The notes under the pieces were generated by a model, which saw only the letters and a program-made list of their open reading frames with translations, did not search any database and had not been told where the DNA came from. Position numbers and translations under genes: made by a program. DNA of 64,000 nucleotides from assembly GCA_029449245.1 (NCBI GenBank), contig JANATF010000009.1, positions 682,001 through 746,000 of the forward strand, in the 5' to 3' direction. This document shows positions 11,522 to 24,300 of the stretch, one piece after another. Each line of letters opens with the position of its first letter. Position 1 is the stretch's first letter. The DNA comes from Mortierella alpina (lineage: Eukaryota > Mortierellomycota > Mortierellomycetes > Mortierellales > Mortierellaceae).

Positions 11522-14500
11522 TCACATCCTATTCTCCCAGTTGGAGGAATAAAAGTCCGTGCGAACATCACTCTGCTGCAGATGGCCGTTTTGTAAGAGA
11601 TGCTGCTGTTGTTGGTCAATCAAAGGAATGGATGAGCTCGTGCCATTGTCCGACTGGGGTGCGTTACTAGCCGGGGGGCGGGAATCATCCAACGTCTGCT
11701 CCAAAAGCGCCTGAATACCGTCTGCTTTGAGTCGATCATCAACTCCTTCATCGGCGTGACCCGTCAGGTCCACCGTTGACGCCATGAATACTCCATGGTG
11801 TTCAAGTTGCGCAGACTGCTGAAGGTGTTGTTGCTGAAGCTGCTGATGTTGTTGTTGCTGAAGCTGCTGATGTTGCTGTTGCTGCTGCTGTGGTGGCTGC
11901 TGCGCGCCCATTTGATCAAAGATGTCTCCGCTCGATATTTCATACACATTGGTCGGGCTCGCAAATCCAGATGCAAAGCTGCCGACTTCAGTCACACTGC
12001 TGAGCCCGGGTACGGATGAGGTGCCAGATCCAGTGGTAATGATACTCTGATTCTGTAGCTGCATTCCACTCTGCTGAAAGGAGCTGGGGCCGCTGCCTGA
12101 TGAACTGAAATCACCCCAGAACGATGGATTAAGGACATCGAAGTTATCCATGGACTGAGTCGCTTGATCGAACAATCGCTGCTGCTCCGTGGACATGCCA
12201 AGAGACAACTGACTCTGGTTCGGGGATGAGATTGGCTTTTGCGGTATCCGCGACGAATGTTCATGTTGCTGCTGCTGCTGCTGCTCGATATGCTGGTTCT
12301 GGACTGGCTGCTGACCAAAAGTATGGAAAAGATCGTGCATGGGTGACATGACGGTGGTCGTGGGCGGTATAGCACTAGTCAATGGCGGCTGACTGAGTAT
12401 TGCGGTCGAGGTTTGGTACTGGCTCAGGCTCTCCATAACCAATGGCCCTCCGAACGGTCCGATGTACTGGGATAGCTTTTGGAACTTCCCAGGGTGACTA
12501 TAAGTACCGTCACTGTCCTGGATGCCATTGAAATTTGACGGCGAAGATGATAATGACCCATGACGCGACTGCTGGTGTTGCTGATGATGGTGATGGTGAT
12601 GATGGTGATGATGCTGAGGGTGTTGTGAATTATGCTGTTCACCATATCGATGTTGTCCTTCCTGCTGTACATGACTAAGCCGTTTCCTGTGCGCTCCAGC
12701 TTGATCCCGCTGCGACAAGGACGTTGGAGAGCTGCTTGAGCTAACACGGGTCTTGGCTCTTTCCTCTCGTCCAATCTTCACAAGCCGACTCAACTTCCTG
12801 TCATCGCCACCAACTGCGGCTGATGGAGTCCCATGAGTACCGGAGGAGTGCCGTCCAAGTGCAATTCGGGACCTCTTGGCGATGGCCATGTTCTTGATGG
12901 CGCCCGCACAGATATGGACAGTCGATTCACTCAGGCCCTTGACAGAGTGCACGAACTCGTCAAAGAAGGTCAAGATACAATTGATATTTTGCTCACTGAT
13001 GTTGCACCTTGGCGCCGAATAGAACTCGCGGAAAAATCGCACCAAGTACTCAAAATTGGCTTGGTTGGGCTCTGCAACGCTCGGGTCGGTGGACATCATG
13101 TACATGACCTGAATACGAATAGCGTTGACGATTGCGTACTCTGCCACTCCCGTGATCTCAAATGTCTTGTCAAAGGTTTTCACCAGCACCTTGGCGATAT
13201 CCGTGATCTTGGATGCGGCCTTGATGCATATATCTTGAGAGCGATAGGGCGCACGCTTGAGGTTCTCTTCAGAATGCAGGTAAGGCTTGTGGAGCAGAAT
13301 GAGTGTTGACTCGTAAAGCTGCTGAGCGACGCCTATGTAAACATGGTGGGAATGAGAGAGTGAGTAAAACTGTTCGTTAAACACCGTGCAACTGTCGCTG
13401 GATTCTCTCGTAGTACCTGCACGGGCATTATATATAGCTCTCGGATCTCCAGCCTTGATATCAAAGCTGAATCGAAGAATTGACGGGAGCTGCAATTGCC
13501 ACTGAATGAGCTGCTGCTCATAGCTCTTCGGGAGACTTCCTGGAACCATATCCTTCACCTCCACTGCATTGAAGATGTATTGCTTCACGTTCCTGAATAT
13601 CCGCCACAGCTTGCATATGGTGACCAGATAAAGCGTGTTGGAGTGCTCAAGCTCTCCCTCCGTTGTGGATGGCACAAGCAATGGTACGTCGATTTCGGTG
13701 TCATCGATCAGCGGTCTCCTTCCTGTTATACTGGCCGTCGCACTGTCCACGACATAAACACACCAAAAGACTCTCTTTCTGCTCTCCTGTGCCTCCTGGT
13801 CCGAGATCCAGCGATCACATTTGCGATGGAGACCAAGATCAGCGGCCATCAAGATCGCTTGCTGGATATAATGGTGGCCCAGCCCAGAGATCTTTGGGTA
13901 TCGCGACAGCAACATGAGTCCCTGAACGGTCGACACTCTAGGAATCCCAATGCAGAAATCCAGAACCAACCTCGCCCGCTCAAAGAATGGCGTCGAAATT
14001 GTTTTGGGGTTAAGAGGATCGGAATAGCATGCCGTATGAGTGCAGCCTCCTGTAAGGGCTGCTGCCATAAAGACACTGTTCAAAAGAAAAGTGCTCTGTG
14101 GCTCATGTCGATCTTCCAGTGCTTGCAAAAGTGTCGTCTTTTGAATCATGGGTAAAAACACATAGAAATGCTATTATACAAAGGCCAGGTGTTAGACATA
14201 CTAGTATCATCGTCGATTCACAGGCGCATCGGAATCAGGGGACAGTGCGACATCTTACCGAGTAGTAGATATCAAACAGCGTATCGATCACCTCCACAGG
14301 GGGCATAATCAGCGCCTCTGGAGGGATATCAATGTCCTGTGCGTCATGCACATCGAAGGATATCTCCTCATCCCAAAATTTGTTCTTGTCTGTCGAGGTG
14401 AATAGCATTGTGCCTTTCCCAAAATAGTAGGATGCGTCGAAAAGACGTAGTTTATCCATAGTAGCCGCGAGTTCCCCGAGCTCGTCATCACCTTCGCTAT

Positions 14501-15731
14501 CCCCATGCACAATATCGGTGGTCGACGCGAAAGACCGTGCTAGAGATGACGCCGGCGATTTGCCTGATGCTCGAGTCAACTAAAAAATGGAGCGCAGGTG
14601 TGTTAGTTACAGGCTGCGCAGTTCATTGATTTGTCTGTTGCTTCCACTGAGTCTCCTTTGTGGTACATACATGAGCGCCTGGAATAGGCAATCCCTCGTC
14701 ATGGATCTCCTCTTTTAAAGACTGACTGGGCGTCGACAAGTCTGAGGCGACGCGAAATTCTGACGTAAAAAGAGGCACGGGTGATCGGTCCATGTTCTAG
14801 CAGAGTTGAGGTCGCTGTTAGTCCTCGATGCAAAGTCATCAATTACATGATACGAAACAACGATTGGCATCAACGTTATTACGGCTATGGAAGTGCCTGG
14901 TACACCCTGCTCCCAGTCAGGAACCAGTGGCTGAGTGCCGTCCAGTGGGGAGTCGATGTCGGCCCATTCACTCTCATTAGTGGACGCAGTGCCTTGCCGT
15001 TCAGCGTTGTTGGAGAGCGCGCCCTGTGGATCCGATGCGTGGCCGCTTGCTGTCCCCTTGCCATTCCTGAGTTGCTCCTGTATTTGGACGCCGGGCATGA
15101 CCTTGTTCAGAAGAGACTCCATCTGACTCAGCCGTTCAGAATAAGCCGACTCGATAGTCTCCAAACGGGCTTCCAATATCTCGACTTCTGTGTGGGCTTT
15201 CTTTCGCTTGGGCACAGGCGTCTTCCCTAGCAGGAACGTACACTCCATGAGTCCTGCATAGACGCAGGGTCCGCATGTTGGTCGAGCTTGATCACATTTG
15301 GTCTTTTTTACGGCAGATCAGAGACACAAGGTATAGAGTTAGCAGCCATTTTCGTCACGAAGCAGGGACGCGCTGGGGAAGCACAAGCTCTGCGCAAGGG
15401 CTGTAGGTCATTTGGGGTGTGAAGTGAGACGTTTTGCAGCTGGATATGGAAATAAAATACAGTTAAGAGTGATACAGCTACGTCAAGTACAAAGAGGGGG
15501 TGCGTAGGATGGGTGGGGATCGAACGTGCCTGCAAGAAGCATTCTGAGGAAAAGTGTCTGGGAAAGCAGCAAAGAACTACCCTGGCATATCAAAGAAGCA
15601 TCCCAGACTGCACAAACCAAGAAGAGACAGTATTAATATGACCCTACCTTGCGTCTACGGCACTGATCGCAGCCAAGAACAACGGGCGCTCTCTTCTTCT
15701 TCGTTTTCACGGCGGTGGCGGGGAGGGCCAT
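11522..15731 (-). CDS. Zn2Cys6 transcription factor with fungal-specific regulatory domain
   Basis: Six exons (15648-15731, 14883-15302, 14671-14796, 14259-14579, 13417-14170, 11522-13332) give 1171 residues. A zinc cluster at about 21-49 has all six cysteines (C21, C24, C31, C38, C41, C49; RRRK between the second and third) and is split by intron 1. A KRKKAHTEVEILEARLETIE helix follows and probably dimerises. The fungal_trans-type regulatory region (about 280-600) includes FYVFLPMIQKTTLLQALEDR, ARLVLDFCIGIPRVSTVQGL and RVFWCVYVVDSATASITGRR, the typical xylanolytic-activator motif order. The C-terminal half is low complexity with poly-Gln and poly-His runs, likely disordered or activating. 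The in-frame ATG at 15731 sits 20 codons before the first cysteine. An intron at 13333-13416 could be read through in frame, but removing it joins NARAG to VAQQLYESTLIL, which suits the family. Target genes cannot be told. Confidence 0.9.
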
Positions 15732-17077
15732 TGCGAAAGAGGCCACGAGGCAGGCCTAGAGTTCGAGAGTTCCTTCAGCCTGATGTTCTATTCAGCGTCC
15801 AGCGCAAACGAGCCAATGTCAGCAACGTCTTCTCGCAGTCAACGAGAGTGTTTTTGCTGTTGAACCATGCGATGAGAGTCGGCTCAAGGCACTGTGCTTC
15901 AGAAAGAGCTGGGGATGAGGCACTCTGCCCCACGCCCACACGGCTGAGGGAGTCCAGATGGGCTGTGCGCTTCGCAGGTCATGAATGGAACACGTATGCT
16001 GGCAGGATTGAAGATGCACAAAGGGCGACAGAGTTTCAGCGATGTCAGGGTGCTGTTGAATCGTACCTCTGGAGCCAGCAGGATGGACTGCACAGGCTGC
16101 ACGAATGGTCGCCGTTACCGGTGGGGGTGCTTGCTCGAGGGTGATGCCCGTGCGCTGGGGAATGAGTCTGTGTGATCGAGGGAGCGAGGGATGGTGCAGA
16201 ACGAGGAGGATAGCGGCCAGGAATGAGAACGGGGCTGTGATGGCAGGGAGAGTGAGCGAGTGCGAGAAAGAGGCGTTTTGTGCAGACCGGTGGGCTGCAG
16301 GCTGTTGTGCTGTAGCAGCCACACCTGCTACACTGGCCACTCCTCGTGCGGGGGGCGTCGCACTAGGCTGCCAACTCAAAATGCCAGGTAGAAAAATGCT
16401 CGAGCCCCCAGCGGCAACAGTGCGCCAGCGAAGCGATCATTGCTGGCACGGCACACTCGCACTTGGCTGTGCATTGGGAATGCCTCTCTGTGTGCGGTTG
16501 CAGCACACGCGCACCGCACCTCCTCGCCTACAGCACCGTCCTTGTCAGACGGCGATGTTTCCTTCCTTCATTGCGCATCCGTCAGGTATATCCATGACAA
16601 AGGGTCAATCTCAGGTGGCGGTGAGACACCGCGTAGACTTTTCATCCCGTTTCTCTGCTCCACCAGCTCCACACCTTCCGTCCTCTCTTCTCTCGATCCC
16701 ATCTTCGTCTCAAGCCCTACAGACAGCCATCCCTTGCCCATCCCATGAGGCCCACGCCCATCCAAAGGTAACGAGCGATATTCAAACATGATGGATGACC
16801 ATGGAGACGCACGCTCAACCCATACTATAAAGCTACGCTGTCCTGAACCGTGTTTTTTCGTACCAGGACGTTTCTTCTTGTCTCAGGAGCTTGAATGCGT
16901 TCCATGCCATCGGCCACGGAGGATTCCGACATTGATCTGTTGATTCGTCTGAATCTGCAAGAAAGCCAGGGAGCCTCATACAAGGTGACCCGTCCAGATA
17001 AAAGGTACATAACATCACTGCTTGACATTGCCTACAAGCCTTTATTATAGCCCAAGATACGGGCAACTAGAACGCTT
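15732..17077. other. Upstream region of the Zn2Cys6 gene; no confident gene
   Basis: About 1.35 kb. Several long frames cross it but lack family signals and look like chance frames in G/C-rich DNA. Around 16640-16750 the plus strand is strongly C/T-rich, like a leader, and is followed by a possible tiny gene at 16895-17081 described separately. Confidence 0.5.
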
Positions 17078-17081
17078 CTAA
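16895..17081 (+). CDS. Possible small protein gene (weak)
   Basis: Upstream are a C/T-rich stretch (16640-16750), an ACTATAAAG word near 16824-16832 and a TCTCAG acceptor-like site. An ATG at 16895 then opens a frame. Unspliced it gives 51 residues, to a TAG at 17048-17050. With a 46-nt intron (17005-17050, GTACAT to ATAG) it gives 46 residues beginning MRSMPSATEDSDIDLLIRLN and ending QLERF. The spliced form overlaps the last three bases of the convergent minus-strand gene. I recognise no family. It could be chance. Confidence 0.22.
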
Positions 17082-18088
17082 AGAGTCGAGGACGTCGACG
17101 ACATTGATGGATGTCTTGGCGCTCTCCGTGAGGTCTCTGAGCCATGTCCTTCAGCGTCGTGCCCCTGTCCATGTACCGACAACGAGGCTTGATGCGTATA
17201 CCGATGGTCTTCCTGATCCATATCCAGACTCATATCGACGGCGACAGTGGATGCCGACGATGACGAAATAACTCTTGCTCCCGCAATGGCCTCTGTGAGT
17301 TCCTCGACGTTTTTGCTCAAATCGCAAGGTTCCTCCTGCAGCGTATACGACTCGATCGAACTTGAAGACGATGGACAGGACAGAATGGCCTGAGCCTCTT
17401 CTGGAGTCATCGCGTCAATTTGCTTAGGGGTATAGTCCATCATGGCAAGCCGCACCCTGCTCTCTGCTGCCATCATGAAGGGGATCCGCACCGATGTGAC
17501 GCCAGACTGCATCGTCTCATCGACATCCTCTTCTGCCAGAGCAGCAACCGCCTCCGACGACGTCGACAACGCCATTCTCTGCTCGGGACCCCTGTATCCA
17601 AACATGGAGCGATGGTGTGTTGCGACATATGGATGCGGTGGTGTCTTGTCACCAGGTGCAGTGTCGTTACACGGAACTTGCTCTGCCACCCGCTGCTTAT
17701 TTTCCTGCTGCTGTTCCTGCAGTTGCTTTTCGTGCTCTCTCCGTCTCAACAGCTGCTGCTTGTGCTGCTGCTCTAGAATGGCATTGCGGTGCTTGGCCAG
17801 TTCCAGCTGGAGTTCCCGCTGCTGACGCATTCGCTGGCCCTGCTCAAGTTGAATCTGCTCCTCTAGAAGGCTCTGCTGCTTGTGTTGCTGGACCTGGTTG
17901 AGTTGCTCGAGGGTCATGGGTGGGGGTGGTGGCGAGTAGCACGAGTTCTGGGCGACTATGTAAGGGACAATGGATGCCCAGCGCACGGAGGAGGATGGCG
18001 AGGACGAAGGAAGAAGCTGGAGCGACAAGGGACGCCTCCGGGTGGTGGTGTGCCTCAGCGCAGCTGACCAGGATGAAGTTGATGCCAT
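17078..18088 (-). CDS. Uncharacterised protein, possible mitochondrial presequence
   Basis: A single-exon frame gives 336 residues from the ATG at 18088; an in-frame ATG 15 codons upstream is possible. The chosen N-terminus is rich in Ser, Thr, Arg and Ala without acids (MASTSSWSAALRHTTTRRRP and onward for about 50 residues), as expected of a mitochondrial targeting signal. A roughly 80-residue Gln/Glu/Arg-rich helix follows (about 60-145), then a PHPYVATHHRSMFGYRGPEQ stretch, then a compact segment RVRLAMMDYTPKQIDAMTPE that looks conserved, and a disordered Ser-rich tail. I do not recognise the family. The long uninterrupted frame, skewed composition and ordered segments argue that it is real. 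Confidence 0.6.
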   Translation of the reverse strand: MASTSSWSAALRHTTTRRRPLSLQLLPSSSPSSSVRWASIVPYIVAQNSCYSPPPPPMTLEQLNQVQQHKQQSLLEEQIQLEQGQRMRQQRELQLELAKHRNAILEQQHKQQLLRRREHEKQLQEQQQENKQRVAEQVPCNDTAPGDKTPPHPYVATHHRSMFGYRGPEQRMALSTSSEAVAALAEEDVDETMQSGVTSVRIPFMMAAESRVRLAMMDYTPKQIDAMTPEEAQAILSCPSSSSSIESYTLQEEPCDLSKNVEELTEAIAGARVISSSSASTVAVDMSLDMDQEDHRYTHQASLSVHGQGHDAEGHGSETSRRAPRHPSMSSTSSTL

Positions 18089-19514
18089 GTCGGTGAGTGT
18101 GCTCTTTTCTTGATTGATGTTCGTTGTTCGCACTTGTTCTCTTGCTCTTGGGGATGATGAGTGTCTGAGTGTCTGATGGAGTGGATGTGTGTTTGCCGTG
18201 TTGGAGTGTGATGACCAGGTGTTTGTGAGTTGTTTTGTGAGTTGTTTTGCTGGAAAAGTGTGGGGGGAGGCAGAGTGTGAAGAAATAATTGAGGTGAGAA
18301 TTCAGAGAAGGGGGGACAGCAGGGGGGGAGAAAATTGAGCCAGCGAATGGGAATGTCGCTGCGATACCTTACTTGCACACATGACCTCACCTGTAGCAAC
18401 ACGACTCGCGCTGGCACACGTCTGCATCCTACGCGAAGCAGATGCGTTGAAAGTGGCACCTACTGCTGCACTTGTGCGAGTCATGGTCATGGACTATCTT
18501 GAGTTCCATCCAGCGGAACCATGCGCGATCAGCTGCTCATTCCAGTCCATTCGCCGTCGTAAAAAGCTGTCCAAGGGAGAACATGGAGCGCATGCCCTCG
18601 TCTCGACACCATGTTCCATTCAGCGCGTCGCTTCTCAGCAGGGGGGAGGTAGTGTGTTTGTCAGACCTGACCAGGGCCGCGTGCAAATGGGTGCTTGCTT
18701 TTTTGCTTGCTCCAATTGCCCACATTTGGTTACTGTGGAGCATTGGCGTCTGTGCGACATTGTCAAACAAAATGGCCACCTGATGCGATAGCGATGCAGG
18801 CTAGTCTCAAGATTTGGGCTCTATGAGAGGTATGGGCGATGCGGGTCAAGGACAATGCCAAATGCAGCACGGAGGGCCAAAAAAAAAAATCATTGAGCAG
18901 GCACAAGTTGATCCCTGCGGACGGACCACAGAAAACTGACAAGGACTCCTTGTAGCTGCACTCACCCCCTCCCAATGACGTCCATCACGCAAAGATAATG
19001 GAAAAAATTCTCCACGTTCGTCTCTTCAGGTCAAGGGCATGAAAAAAAAAGATCTAGACCACACACCAAGGTAAAGCGATCAAAGATATAGCAAATCTGT
19101 TCACAACATCGTATCGGCAACGCACTGACTGACCACCGTTCAGAACTAACTGATCCCTTTTTCATTTGTTTTTTTATTTTCTTTTTTTTTGTTTGGCTTA
19201 TGCAGCAAGGTAGTATTAGCAACTACAAAAACCGCCAGCTTGAGAGGGGGTCGCGGGGGCGCCTGGCACCACTAGATGTTTTAAATGTGGAATAAGGTAT
19301 GTGGAGGCGCGCAGGAGAGAAGATGGTGGCGATATTATGTACAAAAGAGGATTGATCGTTCTTTTGAGAGAAACGTCAAGAGTACGGGTTGCTAAGTATA
19401 CAGGATACAGGCTGAACAAGCAGCAAGAAAAAAAAAGAGCGAGAGAAAATATAGGATACAGAAGATAAAAAGGCAGAATGTGGCCCGGACCTCCCCGAAG
19501 AACCCAGTCATTGT
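18089..19514. other. Intergenic region, no gene seen
   Basis: It holds the upstream region of the unknown minus-strand gene and the 3' region of the C2H2 gene. A/T homopolymers (18881-18889, 19040-19049, 19427-19436) and short chance frames are all I see. The stretch nearest the C2H2 stop is probably its 3' UTR. Confidence 0.5.
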
Positions 19515-21057
19515 TTAAGACATGGAGAGCAGCTCGTTCGAGTAGTTCTGGAGAAAGGGCGTGAAGGCGGTAAAGGCCTTGCTGTTCTTGTCTCCACGAC
19601 CATTGTGGCGGTGGATACGAATGTGCTGGTTCAGGTTGTCGCTCCGGGAGAATCGCTTAGGGCAGTTCTGAATAGGGCACTCGAAAGCTAATGAGACAAA
19701 AAAAAATGGGTGCAAATGGGTTAGATTGACTGTACCAATTTACAATATCATAGACACTTTGTACGAACAAACTAGTCCATGTACAAGAATACTTACGTTT
19801 CTCCATAGTGTGGATGGAACGGACGTGGCGCTTGAGATGCTCAGAGCGCTTGAAGACCTTGCCGCAATCCTCAAAGCGGCACGTAAAAACCTTGCCACCA
19901 CTGCTGTCTGGGTTGCAGGAGACGCGACGACCTCTTGAGCGCTTGGGTGTGGGCTTGATGATGGGCGTGCCATCAGGCAAGGTACCACTGGCTGGGATCA
20001 CAGCACTACCGACATTGGACTGGAAGAATGGGATCGAGGGCTCGCTCAAAGTCCGGGAGAGTGGGTAGGTCGAAGACGCGATCGAGGAGGCAGAACTGGA
20101 GAGAGATAGACTGCTGTTGCTCGAGAAGGATGACCGCGAGGAAAGAGGAGAGTCTTCAGACAGGCTAGAAAGGGAGCTGGTCGAGTAACTGTGCTGGTGA
20201 TGCTGATGGTGCTGGTGATAATGCTGAGAGTGCTGTTGCGAGTACAGGTTGTGCTGGTGTGCTGATGCATAGTAATCGTCATTGTACACCACCTGGCTCT
20301 GGTTGCCGTAGCTCATCGGTGACTGGCATGTAGCTTGGTTCAAGCCAGCTTGACCAGAGGAAAATGGCGCAGACGAGTCGAACGAGGAAATGTCAGAGAG
20401 CTGGCTGTCCGAGAACGAACGAGCCATGGCAGACATCATGTACGAGGGACCGACCGAGGCATTCACACCGCCCAGATTCGCAAACTGGTCGTGTGAGAAC
20501 TCGTTCTTGACGCGCTGCTGTTGCTGCGAAGCAAAGACGTACTCGCTTGAGGGCTGGCAGTCCTCGGCCGAGGGTGCGGTCGTCGAGTAGGACATGAACT
20601 GCTCACTCTCGTAGACGGGCTCGTGGTACTCTTGCTTGTACTCGCAGTCTGAGAAAAGCATGTTTGCGCGCGTTGGCATGAATGGATCCTCAGGCATGTC
20701 CAGGAACGTGGCGCCAGCTGGCGAGGCCGGGTGGTTACCCAGGATCTGGAGGTGATGGTGCTGTTGCTGGGCAGCAGTAGATGTGGGCGTGAACAGGGGA
20801 TGGACGGGGTGATGAATATGAGTTTGTTCAGGTGAGCTATGAGAGAGCGAGGGTGAGGAAGAGAAGGATGATGTTGAGGCAGCGGGAGAAGGAGCGGACG
20901 CGTTATTGGACTCCATTGTGAATGCTGATTGGCTGGATGTGTTATGCGATTGGTCGATCTGGTCTTTGCTGGTCTGTGCCTTGTGCTGAGTGTTGCTGCT
21001 GGGGCTTGTGAGGGATGATTCTGAAAGAGCTGGAGAAGCGAGTGCCGAGGCTGTCAT
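19515..21057 (-). CDS. C2H2 zinc-finger transcription factor, Msn2/4 type
   Basis: Two exons (19797-21057, 19515-19687) give 477 residues. Two adjacent C2H2 fingers sit near the C-terminus: FTCRFEDCGKVFKRSEHLKR followed by HVRSIH, a TMEKPFEC linker, then CPIQNCPKRFSRSDNLNQHI followed by RIH. The linker is completed only after splicing, which confirms the intron. The RSEHLKRH and RSDNLNQH recognition helices are those of Msn2/Msn4-type stress regulators, which bind AGGGG (STRE); that specificity is inferred from family knowledge. The long N-terminus is Ser-, Gln- and His-rich, typical of activation regions. The gene reads away from an unusually long empty region, which may carry its control elements. 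Confidence 0.88.
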
Positions 21058-21355
21058 TGTACTCTGGATAATAGATCAAGTCTGCAGGTAAGGTATACTG
21101 TCAAGCAGATTGTGTTATAATCGACGCAGAAAGGGGGGGATCTGTGCTTGCTGGGCAAGAAATATGGGGCCGAATAAGTTGGTCGCGAAAGATTGACTGT
21201 CAAGGTGACCAAAGGGATGTTTAAGCAGGTGAGCGGGTCGTGGGTATGGTAACCAGGCAATTGAGCTTGGGGATAGCGAAAGAGGTTGATGAGCGTTGAG
21301 AAGTGATGGAGAAAGAGGAGGAAAAAAAAGGATGAGGTCGTCCCTTTTTGTACTC

Positions 21356-21375
21356 TTTTTTTTTTTTTTTTTTTT
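21356..21375. repeat. Poly-T run of 20
   Basis: An uninterrupted 20-T run lies about 300 bp upstream of the C2H2 start. It could be a nucleosome-excluding promoter tract. Confidence 0.9.
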
Positions 21376-24300
21376 GAACCTCTTCAAAGAGGGAGTGAGA
21401 AAAGTAAAAAAAAAAAAGAGCAACCAGTTTCGGTGTATTCAGTTCCCGTTCAATATGACCATACACAATGGACCTGCTATTGAATAGTATAGAGTACCCT
21501 TCAACTGCGACAAGGTTTACAATATCCGATTCCATTCAGTCCGAGAGCGTGCGAGCATCCAATTCAAACATGTGTATTCAGTATGGCCTGCGCTGCTTGT
21601 TTCTGTGCTTGTTTGTTGTTTTTTGGGTGTGCCCTCGTCGCAGCTCAGAGGGAACAGAGTATGCGAATGAATGGATGACTTACGACTGACTGAATGACGA
21701 CTGACTGAATGTTTGCTTTGTCTACTGTGCCTGCCAGCCTGACCTCGACGCACACAAACACACACACGCTTCAACACATATGCTTAGGTGCGAGTCGCCT
21801 CGTTCAAGGTGACCTTGAACAGACCAGTCCAGGGCTTTTTCAGACAACGAGTCGTTGATGACTGGTGGGTTGTACATGGGACCGACTTGGGTTAGGGTCA
21901 GGGTCACGGCCAGGGCCAGGAACAGAGCCAACGAGAGGGCTTGTTGCTGCTTTCGCCTCAAGCTGTTGAAGAAAGACAGACGTGCTGGCCTACTGTTCTC
22001 AGTCCATCGACGCACAAGCGTACACCGAGGACCAGATCGATCATCCGTCTTCGGGAGGATCCATGGAGGGCGGCCCGTCCCATTGATTCTTGAAATCCCA
22101 TCGATTCAATCCCTCCTTACTCGATTAGCCTGGTCCTTACTCATCTGGAAAACATGACAAGGACCCCCCTTTCACCACTTTCTCGCAAGAAAAACAATAC
22201 GGCCACCGAAGAATGGGATAGTTCAGGCAAATCAAACATTCACTGTCGAACCGCGCTTCCTCTTGCTGGTCTGTCCACAAAGGCCGTCGTCCCCATACTC
22301 CTTGAATTGATTTTTTTTCTGACCCTCGCCATAAAGAAACAAAAAAAACGTCTATCAAGCCCAAAGTGTATTTGCCTCTCTCAGGAAAGTAGAAGAAACG
22401 GTCCTCCAGCGGATAAAGTAGTACTCCATCATGGTGCTCGAGCTATTCAACCCACTAACGTCAGTCAAGCTTGCTACATGACTCGCGAGAGCACAATTGA
22501 ACAACAGCGATCGGTGCCGTATGAGAACGGCGCAGACGCACCATTTTGAGAGCTGCAGCCTGAAGACATCATGCAAAGCAAGTAATCATCATTTGAATTT
22601 GACTGTTGTCCGCCCTCGCCAAGGTCATCGGGGCAGACATAACGTTACCCGTAAAAAAAAAGGCAATGTGCGCTCAAGCCAATTAGACCCCATATGCAGA
22701 ATACCATCTCATCTTTATTACTTTTTCCCGCCCAAGAATTCGACGTTTGAACGACACCCTTGGTCTGTAGTGCGAGAACACATGAGGGGAATAAAAAAAC
22801 ACACCTGCTGCATGCCGCTATTTGTAAGTGCCTTTGTGCGCGACCACATCCCTCGGTGTGGGTCGAGTGACCGACCACAGCCGAAAAAAATCAAAGCCTC
22901 TCACCCCCATGGCTCGCTGCATCTGTCAAGACTCAGCTGGTACCTCCAGATCACGCCAATGGTCTTCTACGCCAACCACGCCAGTGACATCCGTATATAT
23001 GTTCCCTCTCGTAAGAAGAAAAATACCACAAGCTTAGTCCATTATAACGATTATCACGGGTCAGGAAGTGTCACCCAGGATGCAAAGCGCGGTCAGGTTG
23101 GTCATTTGGGTCGTAGGCTCTGCCTTTGCTATATGGACGATACAGGCAGTACGTAAAAGTAGCCAATGACGGTCCGGCCGCCTACTGCATCTGCAAGTAC
23201 CACAAATAGACATGGCATGAATACGTGCTACCGACCAGGGCCGACCAGGATTGAAACACAATCCCATGCTGCTGTACACATCGCATGCAGGTTTGTGCAC
23301 CGGCATAGATTTGCTCTCCCTCAGCTGTGGAGATATCTGGGGATGAAAATAGAAGGCCGTTTCATCTCCAGCGCGGTCCCCTCTGGGGAACAGAAAGGCG
23401 TGCACGAGCCCTCTTTCATCCCATGCTGCAATTCGCCGAGCTTTTGGAGCGCGACACTTCTGCTTTCCCGCAGTCTGAAACCCATAGCCTTGAGGGCCTA
23501 GTTTGTCACACCCCAGTTATGGTGCTGAGTGAGCCATCGTGGCACCTATGGTCATGCAGCAACATAAGCATTATTGGCTGCCAAGCACCACCTGTGCGCG
23601 CGCTCTCTCTTAGGCTGATCACGCCGAAAACGGAGAAGGAGATCAAACGTCTAAAGTTCAACAGAGAGAGAGAGAGCAGACCAGAAAAGGAGCATGACCA
23701 ATGCACCTGCCAGCCAAGGGCTCCGTTTACGAGCAGCATGTCGCTGACCTACACAACCATCGTCAGCACTAACGACCGGTCTCGACATGGCCCTTTTCGA
23801 ACTGGCTGAACGCCTATCCGTTATTATATTTTTTGTAGCAAGTAGTAGAAACGCCTTCTCGAAAAGATATGTGGAACGGAGGCTTTACTGGACACCACGC
23901 ATCGAGCAGTATTCTCGCCACATAATCATCACTCGGACGATTCTCTTCAAAGCTCGCACTGTTATCATGTAAAAGATCGTCTCCTCAATTGAGTGAAGAT
24001 CATGTTCCTGTACTCACCCTGTCTGGCTGTACAAGAACATGGTTTTTTCGTTTCTTTAGCGATGTCAATCCTCCAATGTGCAGCAGGGTTGCGCTGGAGT
24101 ATTGGACGATGCATCGCCCGGCACATTTTTACCCCACCGAGCACAAGACGCGTGAATGCGATACGCAGAGGGCAGAGAGTGTGGTTAAAAAAAGTCTCGA
24201 GGCTCGGGGGGTGAGGAACGCGCACAACGGTAAAGAAAAATCAGGTCCCTAGACCCGTGGCACTTGGGGGTGGGAAGAAGGATCCCAAATCTACATGTGC

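Noticed and set aside
16105-16791. 228-codon plus-strand frame upstream of the Zn2Cys6 gene
   Set aside because: Low-complexity, no recognisable domain, and it overlaps leader-like C/T-rich DNA.
21722-22015. Minus-strand 97-codon frame with one hydrophobic segment (ALSLALFLALAVTLTLTQVG)
   Set aside because: A single membrane-like run with no leader, no conserved flanks and a simple-repeat origin; could be a microprotein but support is too thin.
22497-23156. 219-codon plus-strand frame in the gene-free gap
   Set aside because: Composition is random (many His, Arg, Ser), no domain, no supporting splice sites.
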